Assembly: GCA_018712555.1 (NCBI GenBank)
Contig: DVGT01000070.1
Coordinates: 1-26,235, forward strand
From: Faecimorpha stercoravium
Lineage (GTDB): Bacteria; Bacillota; Clostridia; Lachnospirales; Bianqueaceae
DNA: 26,235 nt
Direction of reading: 5' to 3'
In this document: one piece after another, positions 14,006 through 21,189 of the stretch
Position numbering within the stretch: the stretch's first letter is position 1
Layout: each line of letters starts with the position of its first letter
The notes under the pieces: model-generated
Seen by the model: only the letters and a program-made list of their open reading frames with translations
Told to the model about the DNA's origin: nothing
Databases searched by the model: none
Made by a program: the position numbers and the translations under genes

Positions 14006-15217
14006 TTATTGATGCTTCTGATTCAGCATGCCACGGATCTTCATGGGCAATCCAAACAGATTGATGAAGCCCTCCGCATCCTTGTGATTATACAGCTCGC
14101 CGGTCGTGAAGCTGGCGATGCTCTCGTTGTACAGAGAGTAGGGAGACGTGGTGCCAGCAGGGATGATATTGCCCTTATAAAGCACCAGTTTCACCTGTCC
14201 GGTGACAACCTTCTGCGTGGAGTCCACAAACGCGGACAGCGCCGCGCGCAGCGGCGTGAACCATTCGCCGGAGTAAACCAGCTCCGCAAACTTGACCGCG
14301 ACCTGCTGCTTATAGGCATAAGTCTGCTTATCCAGTACCATATGCTCCAGCTGCTCATGCGCCTTATACATGATGGTGCCGCCCGGCGTCTCATAGACAC
14401 CGCGGGACTTCATGCCGACCACGCGGTTCTCCAGAATATCGACGATGCCGATACCATTCTGGCCGCCCAGCTCATTCAGCTTCGTCAGAAGGGTGACAGG
14501 ATCCAGCTTCTCGCCATTCAGTGCGACAGGAACGCCCTCTTCAAAATCCAGCGTGATCTCGGTAGATTCATCCGGCGCCTTCTGCGGGGTCACGCCCAGC
14601 TTCAGCAGCTTGTCGTAGTTAGGCGCATTGGCGGGGTCTTCCAGTTCCAGTCCTTCGTGGCTGATGTGCCAGATGTTACGGTCGCGGCTATAGCTGTCGC
14701 CCTTCTTCACCGGGCACTCTACGCCGTGAGCCTCACAATAGGCCATCTCATCCTCACGAGACTGCATATCCCAGATTCTCCAGGGAGCGATGATCTGAAG
14801 CTGGGGCGCCAATGCCTTGATCGTCAGCTCGAAACGCACCTGGTCATTACCCTTGCCGGTGCAGCCGTGGCAGATCGCATCAGCGCCTTCCTGCAGCGCG
14901 ATATCTACCAGTACCTTGGCGATCAGGGGACGCGCCATCGAAGTGCCCAGCATGTAGGTGCTCTCATAGACAGCGCCAGCCTTCAGCGTGGGGTAGATAT
15001 AGTCCGTGATAAACTCTTCCGTCACATTCTTCAGATAGAACTTGGAAGCACCGCTCTTCAGCGCGCGCTCTTCCAGACCATCTGTCTCCTTGCCCTGTCC
15101 CACGTCAATGCAGGCAGCAATTACATCACAATTATAGTTCTCCTTCAGCCAGGGAATGATTACCGTCGTGTCCAGGCCGCCCGAGTAAGCCAGTACAACC
15201 TTCATCTTCTTATCCAT
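14006..15217 (-). CDS. argG: Argininosuccinate synthase
   Basis: ArgG joins citrulline and aspartate using ATP (EC 6.3.4.5), the step before ArgH. The 403 residues open with KVVLAYSGGLDTTVIIPWL, whose AYSGGLDT is the N-type ATP pyrophosphatase loop. Further signatures are GCTGKGNDQVRFE, the citrulline/aspartate-binding YESTYMLGTSMARPLIAK and NGIGIVDILENRVVGMKSRG. Length matches the usual 400 or so. I choose the ATG at 15217; a GTG directly before it is also possible, and both follow a GGAGGAG site. The gene is transcribed away from argF, and its promoter overlaps an ARG-box-like palindrome, which predicts repression by arginine. Confidence 0.97.
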   Translation of the reverse strand: MDKKMKVVLAYSGGLDTTVIIPWLKENYNCDVIAACIDVGQGKETDGLEERALKSGASKFYLKNVTEEFITDYIYPTLKAGAVYESTYMLGTSMARPLIAKVLVDIALQEGADAICHGCTGKGNDQVRFELTIKALAPQLQIIAPWRIWDMQSREDEMAYCEAHGVECPVKKGDSYSRDRNIWHISHEGLELEDPANAPNYDKLLKLGVTPQKAPDESTEITLDFEEGVPVALNGEKLDPVTLLTKLNELGGQNGIGIVDILENRVVGMKSRGVYETPGGTIMYKAHEQLEHMVLDKQTYAYKQQVAVKFAELVYSGEWFTPLRAALSAFVDSTQKVVTGQVKLVLYKGNIIPAGTTSPYSLYNESIASFTTGELYNHKDAEGFINLFGLPMKIRGMLNQKHQ

Positions 15218-15271
15218 CACAATCTCCTCCAGAAATGTAAATCCTCTAAAATATGGTTTTAATCATCAACC

Positions 15272-15307
15272 AAGTATAATTATACATCTGCTTCCGGAAA
15301 AAAGCAA
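15272..15307 (-). promoter_or_regulatory. argG promoter with an overlapping ARG-box-like operator
   Basis: On the minus strand TTGCTT (15302-15307) and a perfect TATAAT (15279-15284) are separated by exactly 17 bases. The -10 lies inside the perfect palindrome GTATAATTATAC (15274-15285), which differs little from ArgR/AhrC sites of the type TNTGNATWWWWATNCANA. Binding of an arginine repressor there would block polymerase directly. No argR gene is in the window. Confidence 0.75.
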
Positions 15308-15327
15308 GAGAAATTTTGAAAATATAC

Positions 15328-15356
15328 TTGAAAAGTTTGTGGCCATGATGTAGAAT
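15328..15356 (+). promoter_or_regulatory. Promoter of the argF-C-J-B-D operon
   Basis: TTGAAA (15328-15333) and TAGAAT (15351-15356) are separated by 17 bases. Transcription would begin near 15363, about 70 bases before argF. It is divergent from the argG promoter, whose -35 lies about 20 bases away. Confidence 0.75.
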
Positions 15357-15395
15357 AAGAGCACACCTGATTCCTTATGCATGGAACAGGATCAA

Positions 15396-15413
15396 AATGA
15401 ATAAATATGCAAA
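15396..15413 (+). promoter_or_regulatory. ARG-box-like operator in the argF leader
   Basis: The 18 bases AATGAATAAATATGCAAA fit the ARG-box consensus WNTGAATWWWWATTCANW with one change in the right arm (ATGCA for ATTCA). It lies about 35 bases after the predicted start site, a position suited to roadblock repression. A weaker TATGCAT half site at about 15377 could be a second box. Confidence 0.6.
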
Positions 15414-15433
15414 GAAGAGGAGAGTGGGTTCGC

Positions 15434-16417
15434 ATGGATTTAAAGGGAAGAGATTTTCTGACACTGAAGGATTTTACGGCGGAGGAGATCACCGGTTTGC
15501 TGGACCTGGCGGCGGATCTGAAGAAGAAGAAAAAAGAAGGGATCCCCCATGATACATTAAAAGGAAAGAACATCGTACTTATTTTCGAGAAAACCAGTAC
15601 CCGTACCCGGTGCGCCTTCGAGGTCGCGGCCCATGATCTGGGCATGCATACGACCTATCTGGATCCGACGGGATCCCAGATAGGCAAGAAGGAAAGTATC
15701 GCGGATACCGCCCGCGTGCTGTCCCGGATGTATGATGGTATCGAGTACCGCGGGTTTGGCCAGGAGATCGTAGAGTGCCTGGCGGAGTATTCGGATGTGC
15801 CGGTGTGGAATGGGCTGACGAACGAGTACCATCCGACGCAGCTTTTGGCCGATATGCTGACCATCCGGGAGCATTTGGGGAGCCTCGCGGGCAAGAAATG
15901 GGTCTTCCTGGGCGATGCGCGTTACAATATGGCGAATTCCATCATGATTGCCTGTGCGAAGATGGGCATGCATTTCGTGGCCTGCACCAATAAGGACTAT
16001 TTCCCGGACGCGAATCTGATCGCCTATTGTGAGAACGTGGCCAAGGAGAGCGGCGCGACGCTGACCTTCACGGATGACGCGGAGGCAGCTGTGGCGGGTG
16101 CGGACATTCTGTATACGGATGTTTGGGTCTCCATGGGAGAGCCGGATGAGGTCTGGGCAGAGCGCATCGAAGCGTTGTCTCCATATAAGGTGACAACGAA
16201 ACTCATGGAGCTGGCAGGCCCCCAGGCCATCTTCATGCACTGCCTGCCGGCATTTCATGATCTGGGCACACAGATTGGACAGAAGATCGCAGATAAGTTT
16301 GGTATCACCGAGATGGAAGTAGAAGACGAGGTGTTTGAGAGCCCGCGCTCCGTCGTTTTTGACGAAGCTGAGAACAGAATGCATACGATCAAGGCGGTCA
16401 TGGCGGCCACCTTGTAA
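15434..16417 (+). CDS. argF: Ornithine carbamoyltransferase
   Basis: The 327-residue enzyme makes citrulline from ornithine and carbamoyl phosphate (EC 2.1.3.3). Carbamoyl-phosphate contacts are visible as STRTR (55-59) and HPTQ (133-136); ornithine-site motifs are SMGE (233-236) and MHCLPA (268-273, with the reactive Cys270). The ATG at 15434 is preferred over one at 15407 because GGAGAG lies about 10 bases ahead and the protein then starts at the usual MDLKGRDFL. The tail (EVFES..SVVFDEAENRMHTIKAV) resembles the longer ArcB/ArgI-type enzymes, but the operon context and ARG box argue for a biosynthetic role. Confidence 0.95.
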   Translation: MDLKGRDFLTLKDFTAEEITGLLDLAADLKKKKKEGIPHDTLKGKNIVLIFEKTSTRTRCAFEVAAHDLGMHTTYLDPTGSQIGKKESIADTARVLSRMYDGIEYRGFGQEIVECLAEYSDVPVWNGLTNEYHPTQLLADMLTIREHLGSLAGKKWVFLGDARYNMANSIMIACAKMGMHFVACTNKDYFPDANLIAYCENVAKESGATLTFTDDAEAAVAGADILYTDVWVSMGEPDEVWAERIEALSPYKVTTKLMELAGPQAIFMHCLPAFHDLGTQIGQKIADKFGITEMEVEDEVFESPRSVVFDEAENRMHTIKAVMAATL

Positions 16418-16432
16418 GAATAAGGAGAAGAC

Positions 16433-17479
16433 ATGGAAAAGATCAAAGTAGGAATCATCGGCGCCACGGGATACGCGGGCGAAGAACTGGTACGGCTTCT
16501 GTACCAGCATCCGCAGGCACAGCTCGTATCCCTGGCATCTCATAGTTACGCGGGGCAGCCCTATAGCGGCATTTACCCCAATTATCGGGAAATTCAGGAT
16601 GTGCTCTGCGATCCGGAGGATATAGAGCCATTGGCAGAGAAGGCGGATGTGATCTTCCTGGCGCTGCCGCATGGGCTGGCCTCCTCCAAGGTGACCGCAC
16701 AGATTTTAGAGAAGTGCAAGGTGATCGATCTGGGCGCGGATTTTCGCCTGCAGGATGTATCGGTTTATGAGAAATGGTATAAGGTACCCCATGAAGGCAA
16801 GGAGATTCTGCCGCAGGCGGTCTATGGCCTGTGTGAATGGAATCGGGATGCTATCCGTAAGACAAGTCTGGTGGCGAATCCAGGATGCTATACGACCTGC
16901 AGCATCCTGACGCTGTCTCCGCTGGTGGCGGAAGGCGCCATACAGCTGGATTCGATCATCATCGACGCGAAGTCCGGTGTATCCGGCGCGGGCCGAAGCG
17001 TGAAGCTAGATAATCATTTCGCGGAAGTCAATGAGTCAATCAAGGCGTACGGCGTGGGTACCCATCGTCATACGCCGGAGATTGAGGAGCAGCTTTCCTA
17101 TCGTGCGGGTGTTCCCGTGTATTTGACCTTCACGCCCCATCTGGTTCCCATGCAGCGGGGCATCCTGGCCGTGTGTTATGCCACATTGACCGAGAAGTAC
17201 AGTTGGGAAGATCTGCATACGATCTACGAGGAGTATTACGGTAAGGAACGCTTTATCCGGCTGCTGCCGCAGAATACCTATCCGGAGACCCGCTGGGTCA
17301 AGGGATCCAATTACTGTGATATCGGTTGGAAGATCGACGAGAGAACGAATCGCGTGATTGCCATCGGCGCCATCGACAACCTGGTGAAGGGCGCCGCAGG
17401 ACAGGCGATTCAGAATATGAATCTGATGTTTGATTTACCGGAAGACATGGGGATTGGTCAAGTTCCCATGTTCCCATAA
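16433..17479 (+). CDS. argC: N-acetyl-gamma-glutamyl-phosphate reductase
   Basis: ArgC reduces N-acetylglutamyl phosphate to the semialdehyde with NADPH (EC 1.2.1.38). The 348-residue protein starts with a Rossmann nucleotide site (VGIIGATGYAGEELVRLL), has catalytic Cys152 in VANPGCYTT, the SGVSGAGR turn near 178-185, and a His-rich HRHTPEIEEQL segment near 205 that usually holds the second catalytic residue. An AAGGAG site precedes the ATG. It follows argF by 15 bases and is followed by argJ after 13 bases, so these genes are co-transcribed. Confidence 0.97.
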   Translation: MEKIKVGIIGATGYAGEELVRLLYQHPQAQLVSLASHSYAGQPYSGIYPNYREIQDVLCDPEDIEPLAEKADVIFLALPHGLASSKVTAQILEKCKVIDLGADFRLQDVSVYEKWYKVPHEGKEILPQAVYGLCEWNRDAIRKTSLVANPGCYTTCSILTLSPLVAEGAIQLDSIIIDAKSGVSGAGRSVKLDNHFAEVNESIKAYGVGTHRHTPEIEEQLSYRAGVPVYLTFTPHLVPMQRGILAVCYATLTEKYSWEDLHTIYEEYYGKERFIRLLPQNTYPETRWVKGSNYCDIGWKIDERTNRVIAIGAIDNLVKGAAGQAIQNMNLMFDLPEDMGIGQVPMFP

Positions 17480-17492
17480 GGAGGAAGAAGAG

Positions 17493-18716
17493 TTGATTCA
17501 AATCGAAGGCGGCGTCTGTGCCGCGAAGGGCTTTGCCGCGGCAGGTGTCGCGGCGGGGATTAAGAAAGAGAATAAAAAGGACATGGCGCTGGTGTATAGT
17601 CAGGTTCCCGCGGTCTCGGCCGGCGTGTTTACGACAAATCTGGTGAAGGCGTTTTGTGTACAGCGCAATCGCGAACTGGTGAAGGCGGGACATCCAATTC
17701 AGGCGTTTGTGGCCAACAGCGGCTGCGCGAACGCCTGTACCGGTGAAGAAGGCCGGAAGAACAATCAGACAGAGGCGGAACATATGGCGAAGGCGCTGGG
17801 GATCGAACCGGAAGCGGTTCTGACAGCGGCCACCGGTGTGATCGGTGCGCAGCTTCCCATGGAAGCCGTGCTTTCCGGCACGGAGCTTCTGGCGCAGAAT
17901 CAGGACGCTTCCAAAGAGGCGGCGTTCTCGGCTGCGACAGCCATCATGACGACGGATACCGTCCCGAAGCAGGCGGCAGTGGAATTTATGCTGGGCGGAA
18001 AAACAGTGCATATCGGCGGTATGGTCAAGGGTTCCGGCATGATTCACCCCAACATGGCGACGATGCTGGCATTTATCACCACGGATGCGGCGATCTGCAA
18101 GGAACTGCTGCAGGAGGCGCTTCTCTCCTGCGTGCAGGAGAGTTTTAACCGGATCTCGGTGGACGGAGATACCTCGACCAATGATATGGCATTGGTGATG
18201 GCCAATGGACTGGCGGAAAATCCGGAGATCATAGGAAAGGGCGAGGACTACGAAGCGTTCCGGGAGGCACTGCGTACTGTCACGCTGTCTTTGGCAAAGG
18301 ATATGGTGCGGGATGGCGAAGGCGCCAGTAAGCTGATCGAGGTCATCGTAGAAGGAGCTCATAGCAACGAGGATGCTGTCACGCTGGCCAAATCGGTGAT
18401 TACCTCGAATCTGGTGAAGACCGCTTTCTTTGGAGAAGACGCGAACTGGGGACGTGTGCTGGCAGCGCTCGGATATTCTGGTGCGCCCTTTGATCCGAAT
18501 AATGTCTCCATTACCTTTACCAGCGCGGCCGGATCCATTCAGCTGATGGATCATGGAACCCCCATTAACTTTGACGAAGAGAAGGCCGCAAAGATTCTGG
18601 CAGAGCGGGAAGTGACCGTGCTGGCGGAGTTGTTCCAGGGTGAGGGCAGCGCCACCGCCTGGGGCAGTGATCTGACCTATGAGTATGTCAGGATCAACGG
18701 AGATTACAGGAGTTAA
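17493..18716 (+). CDS. argJ: Bifunctional ornithine acetyltransferase / N-acetylglutamate synthase
   Basis: ArgJ moves the acetyl group from N-acetylornithine to glutamate (EC 2.3.1.35), closing the acetyl cycle, and some members also use acetyl-CoA (EC 2.3.1.1). The 407-residue precursor cleaves itself between Ala189 and Thr190 in HPNMATMLAF; Thr190 becomes the nucleophile of the beta subunit. ANSGCANACTG (74-84) holds the oxyanion region, and the tail INGDYRS is typical. The start is a TTG at 17493 with a perfect AAGGAGG 8 bases upstream; a longer frame from 17430 would overlap argC by 50 bases and adds no family sequence. Whether it is mono- or bifunctional cannot be read directly. Confidence 0.95.
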   Translation: MIQIEGGVCAAKGFAAAGVAAGIKKENKKDMALVYSQVPAVSAGVFTTNLVKAFCVQRNRELVKAGHPIQAFVANSGCANACTGEEGRKNNQTEAEHMAKALGIEPEAVLTAATGVIGAQLPMEAVLSGTELLAQNQDASKEAAFSAATAIMTTDTVPKQAAVEFMLGGKTVHIGGMVKGSGMIHPNMATMLAFITTDAAICKELLQEALLSCVQESFNRISVDGDTSTNDMALVMANGLAENPEIIGKGEDYEAFREALRTVTLSLAKDMVRDGEGASKLIEVIVEGAHSNEDAVTLAKSVITSNLVKTAFFGEDANWGRVLAALGYSGAPFDPNNVSITFTSAAGSIQLMDHGTPINFDEEKAAKILAEREVTVLAELFQGEGSATAWGSDLTYEYVRINGDYRS

Positions 18717-18719
18717 GGG

Positions 18720-19601
18720 GTGAGGATGATGGTACACGAGAATACATATAAAGCCAACATATTGATGGAGGCTCTGCCCTATATCAAGGAATTCAGCGGA
18801 GAGACCGTAGTGATCAAATACGGCGGAGCCGCCATGGTGGATGAACATATCAAATATGCCGTCATGCAGGATATCGCGTTGATGAAGCTGATCGGCATGC
18901 GTCCGATCATCGTTCATGGCGGCGGCCCGGAGATCAACCAGATGCTCAAGGCGGTTGGCAAGGAGAGCGTTTTCAAGAACGGTCTGCGTGTCACCGACGA
19001 AGAGACGGTGGAGATCGCGGAAATGGTGCTGGCGGGCAAGGTGAATAAGAGCATTGTCCAACTGCTGGAAAACCAGGGAATCTCAGCCGCGGGATTGACG
19101 GGGAAGGACGGCAATACGATGCTCTGTGAGAAAAACATGCCGCAGGGCGAGGATATTGGCTACGTGGGCAAGATCACCCAGGTGAATACGGAACTGATCG
19201 ACACCATGCTGTCCGCGGGCTTCACGCCGGTCATCGCTCCGATTGGTACCGATGAAAAGGCGCAGAGCTACAACATTAACGCGGATTATGCGGCGCTTCA
19301 TATCGCAAAGGCGCTCAAGGCCAAAAAGCTGGTTTTCATGACCGATGTGCCCGGGATTCTGAAGAATGTGGAGGATCCAAACTCCTTTATCAGTGTGTTG
19401 GAGCCGGAGGAGGCCAGAAGCCTGATTGCGGACGGAACGATCAGCGGCGGTATGATTCCCAAGGTCAAGAGCTGTCTGGAGGCGATTGAGGGCGGTGTTC
19501 AGAACGTGCATATTCTGGATGGCCGTATCGAGCATTGTCTGCTGTTGGAATTCTTCACGTCCCGAGGTATCGGAACGCTGATTCATCAGAGTGGGAGGTA
19601 A
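18720..19601 (+). CDS. argB: Acetylglutamate kinase
   Basis: ArgB phosphorylates N-acetylglutamate (EC 2.7.2.8). Motifs are VIKYGGAAM (Lys33), the glycine loop VHGGGPEIN (65-73) and GLTGKDGN near 126. An N-terminal helix (about 10-27) precedes the kinase core, and SRGIGTLI lies near the end; in this family the N-helix and such a C-terminal signature mark hexameric enzymes inhibited by arginine, so feedback control is likely. The GTG at 18720 has AGGAG 7 bases ahead; ATGs at 18726 and 18729 are alternatives with AAGGGG. The gene begins 3 bases after the argJ stop. Confidence 0.96.
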   Translation: MRMMVHENTYKANILMEALPYIKEFSGETVVIKYGGAAMVDEHIKYAVMQDIALMKLIGMRPIIVHGGGPEINQMLKAVGKESVFKNGLRVTDEETVEIAEMVLAGKVNKSIVQLLENQGISAAGLTGKDGNTMLCEKNMPQGEDIGYVGKITQVNTELIDTMLSAGFTPVIAPIGTDEKAQSYNINADYAALHIAKALKAKKLVFMTDVPGILKNVEDPNSFISVLEPEEARSLIADGTISGGMIPKVKSCLEAIEGGVQNVHILDGRIEHCLLLEFFTSRGIGTLIHQSGR

Positions 19602-19605
19602 GAAT

Positions 19606-20814
19606 ATGGAGTCTATGCAGGAGCTGATCGAGAAGGGGAGGCAGTATGTCATGAATACATACGCCCGGTTCCCCTATGCGTTTACGAAAGGGGAGGGTGT
19701 CTACCTTTATGATATGGATGGCAAGAAATATCTGGATTTTGTGGCGGGAATCGCTGTGAACTCCTTAGGATATGGCAATGAGGCACTGATATCCAATCTA
19801 AATGCACAGATGCAGAAAGTGTTTCATACCTCGAATCTGTACTGGATCGAGCCCCAGGTGAAGCTGGCGGAAGCACTGGTGCAGAGAAGCTGCGCGGATA
19901 AGGTGTTTTTCTGTAATAGCGGTACGGAAGCGACGGAGGCGGCGCTGAAACTGGCCAGAAAGTATGGCAGTCAGGTGGGTGGCCCGGAGAAGTGCCAGAT
20001 CATCACGATGAAAAACTCTTTCCACGGCAGAACCTTCGGTGCGATCACGGCTACGGGACAGACCAAGTATCAAAAAGGGCTGGGCCCCATGCTGCCAGAG
20101 ATCGTCTATGCGGAATATAATGATATCGAATCCGTTCGCGCGCTGGCAAGCAAGGAAAAGACCTGCGGAATTCTGGTAGAGCCTGTACAGGGAGAGGGCG
20201 GCGTGATTCCCGCGGATCCCGCATTCATGCAGGAACTCAGAAAGCTTTGCTCGGAGCTGGATATCCTCATGATGGTGGATGAGGTGCAGACCGGCATTGG
20301 CCGTACGGGAACACTTTTTGGATACGAGCATTTCGGGATCGAGCCCGATGTGATCGCACTGGCTAAGGGACTGGGCGGCGGTATGCCGATCGGCGCTATG
20401 ATGGCAAAAGATTTCTGTGCTTCTGCCTTTGGCCCCGGCGACCATGCGGCGACGTTTGGCGGAAATTTTCTGTCTACTACGGCAGGGCTTACCGTACTCT
20501 CGGAGATCGACAGAATGCATCTGCTAGAGAACGCGCAGGAACAGGGTGCCCATCTGCAGGAGCGCGCTAAGAAGCTGCAGGAAAAGTACGATTTTATCCA
20601 GGAGGTTCGTGGCCTGGGCCTGATGCAGGGAATCGTTCTGAATGAGGCGTCCCTAGTCAATGAAATTCGTCTGGAAGCCGCGAAGAGAGGATTGCTTGTC
20701 ATCGGTGCGGGGTATACCGCACTGCGGATGGTCCCGCCGTTGATTATTCAAAAAGAAGAGATTGATGCCGGCATGGATATCCTCGATGAGGCGATGGCAG
20801 CGATGCAGAAATAA
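19606..20814 (+). CDS. argD: Acetylornithine aminotransferase
   Basis: ArgD is a class III PLP aminotransferase (EC 2.6.1.11) that turns N-acetylglutamate semialdehyde into N-acetylornithine. The 402 residues show the phosphate-binding NSGTEATEAALKLAR (104-118), SFHGRTFGA (138-146), the PLP-ring Asp in MMVDEVQTGIGRTG and the Schiff-base Lys254 in IALAKGLGGGMPIGA. The ATG at 19606 has GGGAGG 7 bases upstream; a GTG at 19591 lies inside argB and is unlikely. It starts 4 bases after the argB stop and is the last gene of the operon. Two hairpin repeats begin 2 bases past its stop codon. Confidence 0.96.
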   Translation: MESMQELIEKGRQYVMNTYARFPYAFTKGEGVYLYDMDGKKYLDFVAGIAVNSLGYGNEALISNLNAQMQKVFHTSNLYWIEPQVKLAEALVQRSCADKVFFCNSGTEATEAALKLARKYGSQVGGPEKCQIITMKNSFHGRTFGAITATGQTKYQKGLGPMLPEIVYAEYNDIESVRALASKEKTCGILVEPVQGEGGVIPADPAFMQELRKLCSELDILMMVDEVQTGIGRTGTLFGYEHFGIEPDVIALAKGLGGGMPIGAMMAKDFCASAFGPGDHAATFGGNFLSTTAGLTVLSEIDRMHLLENAQEQGAHLQERAKKLQEKYDFIQEVRGLGLMQGIVLNEASLVNEIRLEAAKRGLLVIGAGYTALRMVPPLIIQKEEIDAGMDILDEAMAAMQK

Positions 20815-20816
20815 GA

Positions 20817-20935
20817 TTTCTCATTAGTCCGGGGGGCGATGTAACAAATTCCCGGGGCGAGTAATGAGAAACCCCCTGGATTTCACATTAGTCCGGGGTG
20901 TGATGTAACAAATAAAGCCCTAGAGTAATGTGAAG
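20817..20935 (+). repeat. Two more 64-bp hairpin repeats in the argD 3' region
   Basis: Units lie at 20817-20871 and 20881-20935. They have the same 13-nt arms, 29-nt loop, 9-nt spacer and 64-bp period as the array at 6287-6533, and the same GATGTAACAA core (20838 and 20902). In the second unit arm base 5 changes from T to A and its partner from A to T (TTTCACATTA with TAATGTGAA), keeping the pair. Both units have one G-G mismatch. The array starts 2 bases after the argD stop and ends 11 bases before a terminator, so it should be part of the arginine operon transcript. Confidence 0.92.
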
Positions 20936-20946
20936 CTCCTTGAGAT

Positions 20947-20983
20947 GGATCCATTTGTTTTTAGCACAGATGGATCCTTTTTC
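20947..20983 (+). terminator. Terminator of the arginine operon
   Basis: GGATCCAT (20947-20954) pairs perfectly with ATGGATCC (20970-20977) around a 15-base loop and runs into TTTTTC. Confidence 0.75.
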
Positions 20984-21013
20984 ATTTTAACCCCAAAGCT
21001 CTCCGAAAGGATC

Positions 21014-21043
21014 TTTACAGGGGAAAGTAGTTTGTGGTACAAT
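21014..21043 (+). promoter_or_regulatory. Upstream promoter (P1) of the glycosyltransferase operon
   Basis: TTTACA (21014-21019) and TACAAT (21038-21043) are 18 bases apart, and the TGG before the -10 gives an extended -10 element. The transcript would include the hairpin leader at 21046-21120. Confidence 0.65.
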
Positions 21044-21045
21044 GA

Positions 21046-21120
21046 GCGTGGCATGACAGCAACCTATATCAAAAGCGATAGAGCCACGCCCAGAGTTTGC
21101 CGCCAAGGGGCGTCAAACTC
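21046..21120 (+). promoter_or_regulatory. Structured leader with two hairpins
   Basis: GCGTGGC (21046-21052) is complementary to GCCACGC (21083-21089). Right after it GAGTTTG-C-CGCC (21093-21104) pairs with GGCG-T-CAAACTC (21109-21120) around an AAGG loop. No T run follows the second hairpin, so it is not a plain terminator. I do not recognise a known riboswitch consensus. It lies between the two promoters, so only P1 transcripts contain it. Confidence 0.5.
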
Positions 21121-21138
21121 CGAAGGGTATTTGGGTTT

Positions 21139-21148
21139 GTGGTACAAT
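21139..21148 (+). promoter_or_regulatory. Second extended -10 promoter (P2) of the same operon
   Basis: TGTGGTACAAT repeats the P1 extended -10 sequence. The surroundings are also duplicated: CTCCGAA-GG before and GTTTGTGGTACAAT in both copies. A clear -35 is missing, which extended -10 promoters can tolerate. The leader from here would be about 35 bases. Confidence 0.5.
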
Positions 21149-21189
21149 CAAGACAGAAAATATAAGAAGAGCGCAATAGGAGGATAAGC

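Noticed and set aside
14009..15262. 417-codon plus-strand open frame opposite argG
   Set aside because: It is the antisense shadow of argG, with no family resemblance and no ribosome binding site; argG has complete catalytic motifs.
15557..16672. 371-codon minus-strand open frame opposite argF and argC
   Set aside because: It is the shadow of two well-supported genes and crosses their junction.
17298..19061. 587-codon minus-strand open frame across argC, argJ and argB
   Set aside because: It is a shadow of three real genes in the other strand, has a low-complexity His/Arg-rich composition and no recognisable domain.
21046..21120. The leader hairpins as a known riboswitch
   Set aside because: I could not match the conserved cores of the riboswitch classes I know, so it is reported only as a structured leader.
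20930..21187. 85-codon plus-strand frame before the glycosyltransferase
   Set aside because: It covers a terminator, two promoters and two hairpins; the composition does not look like a protein.
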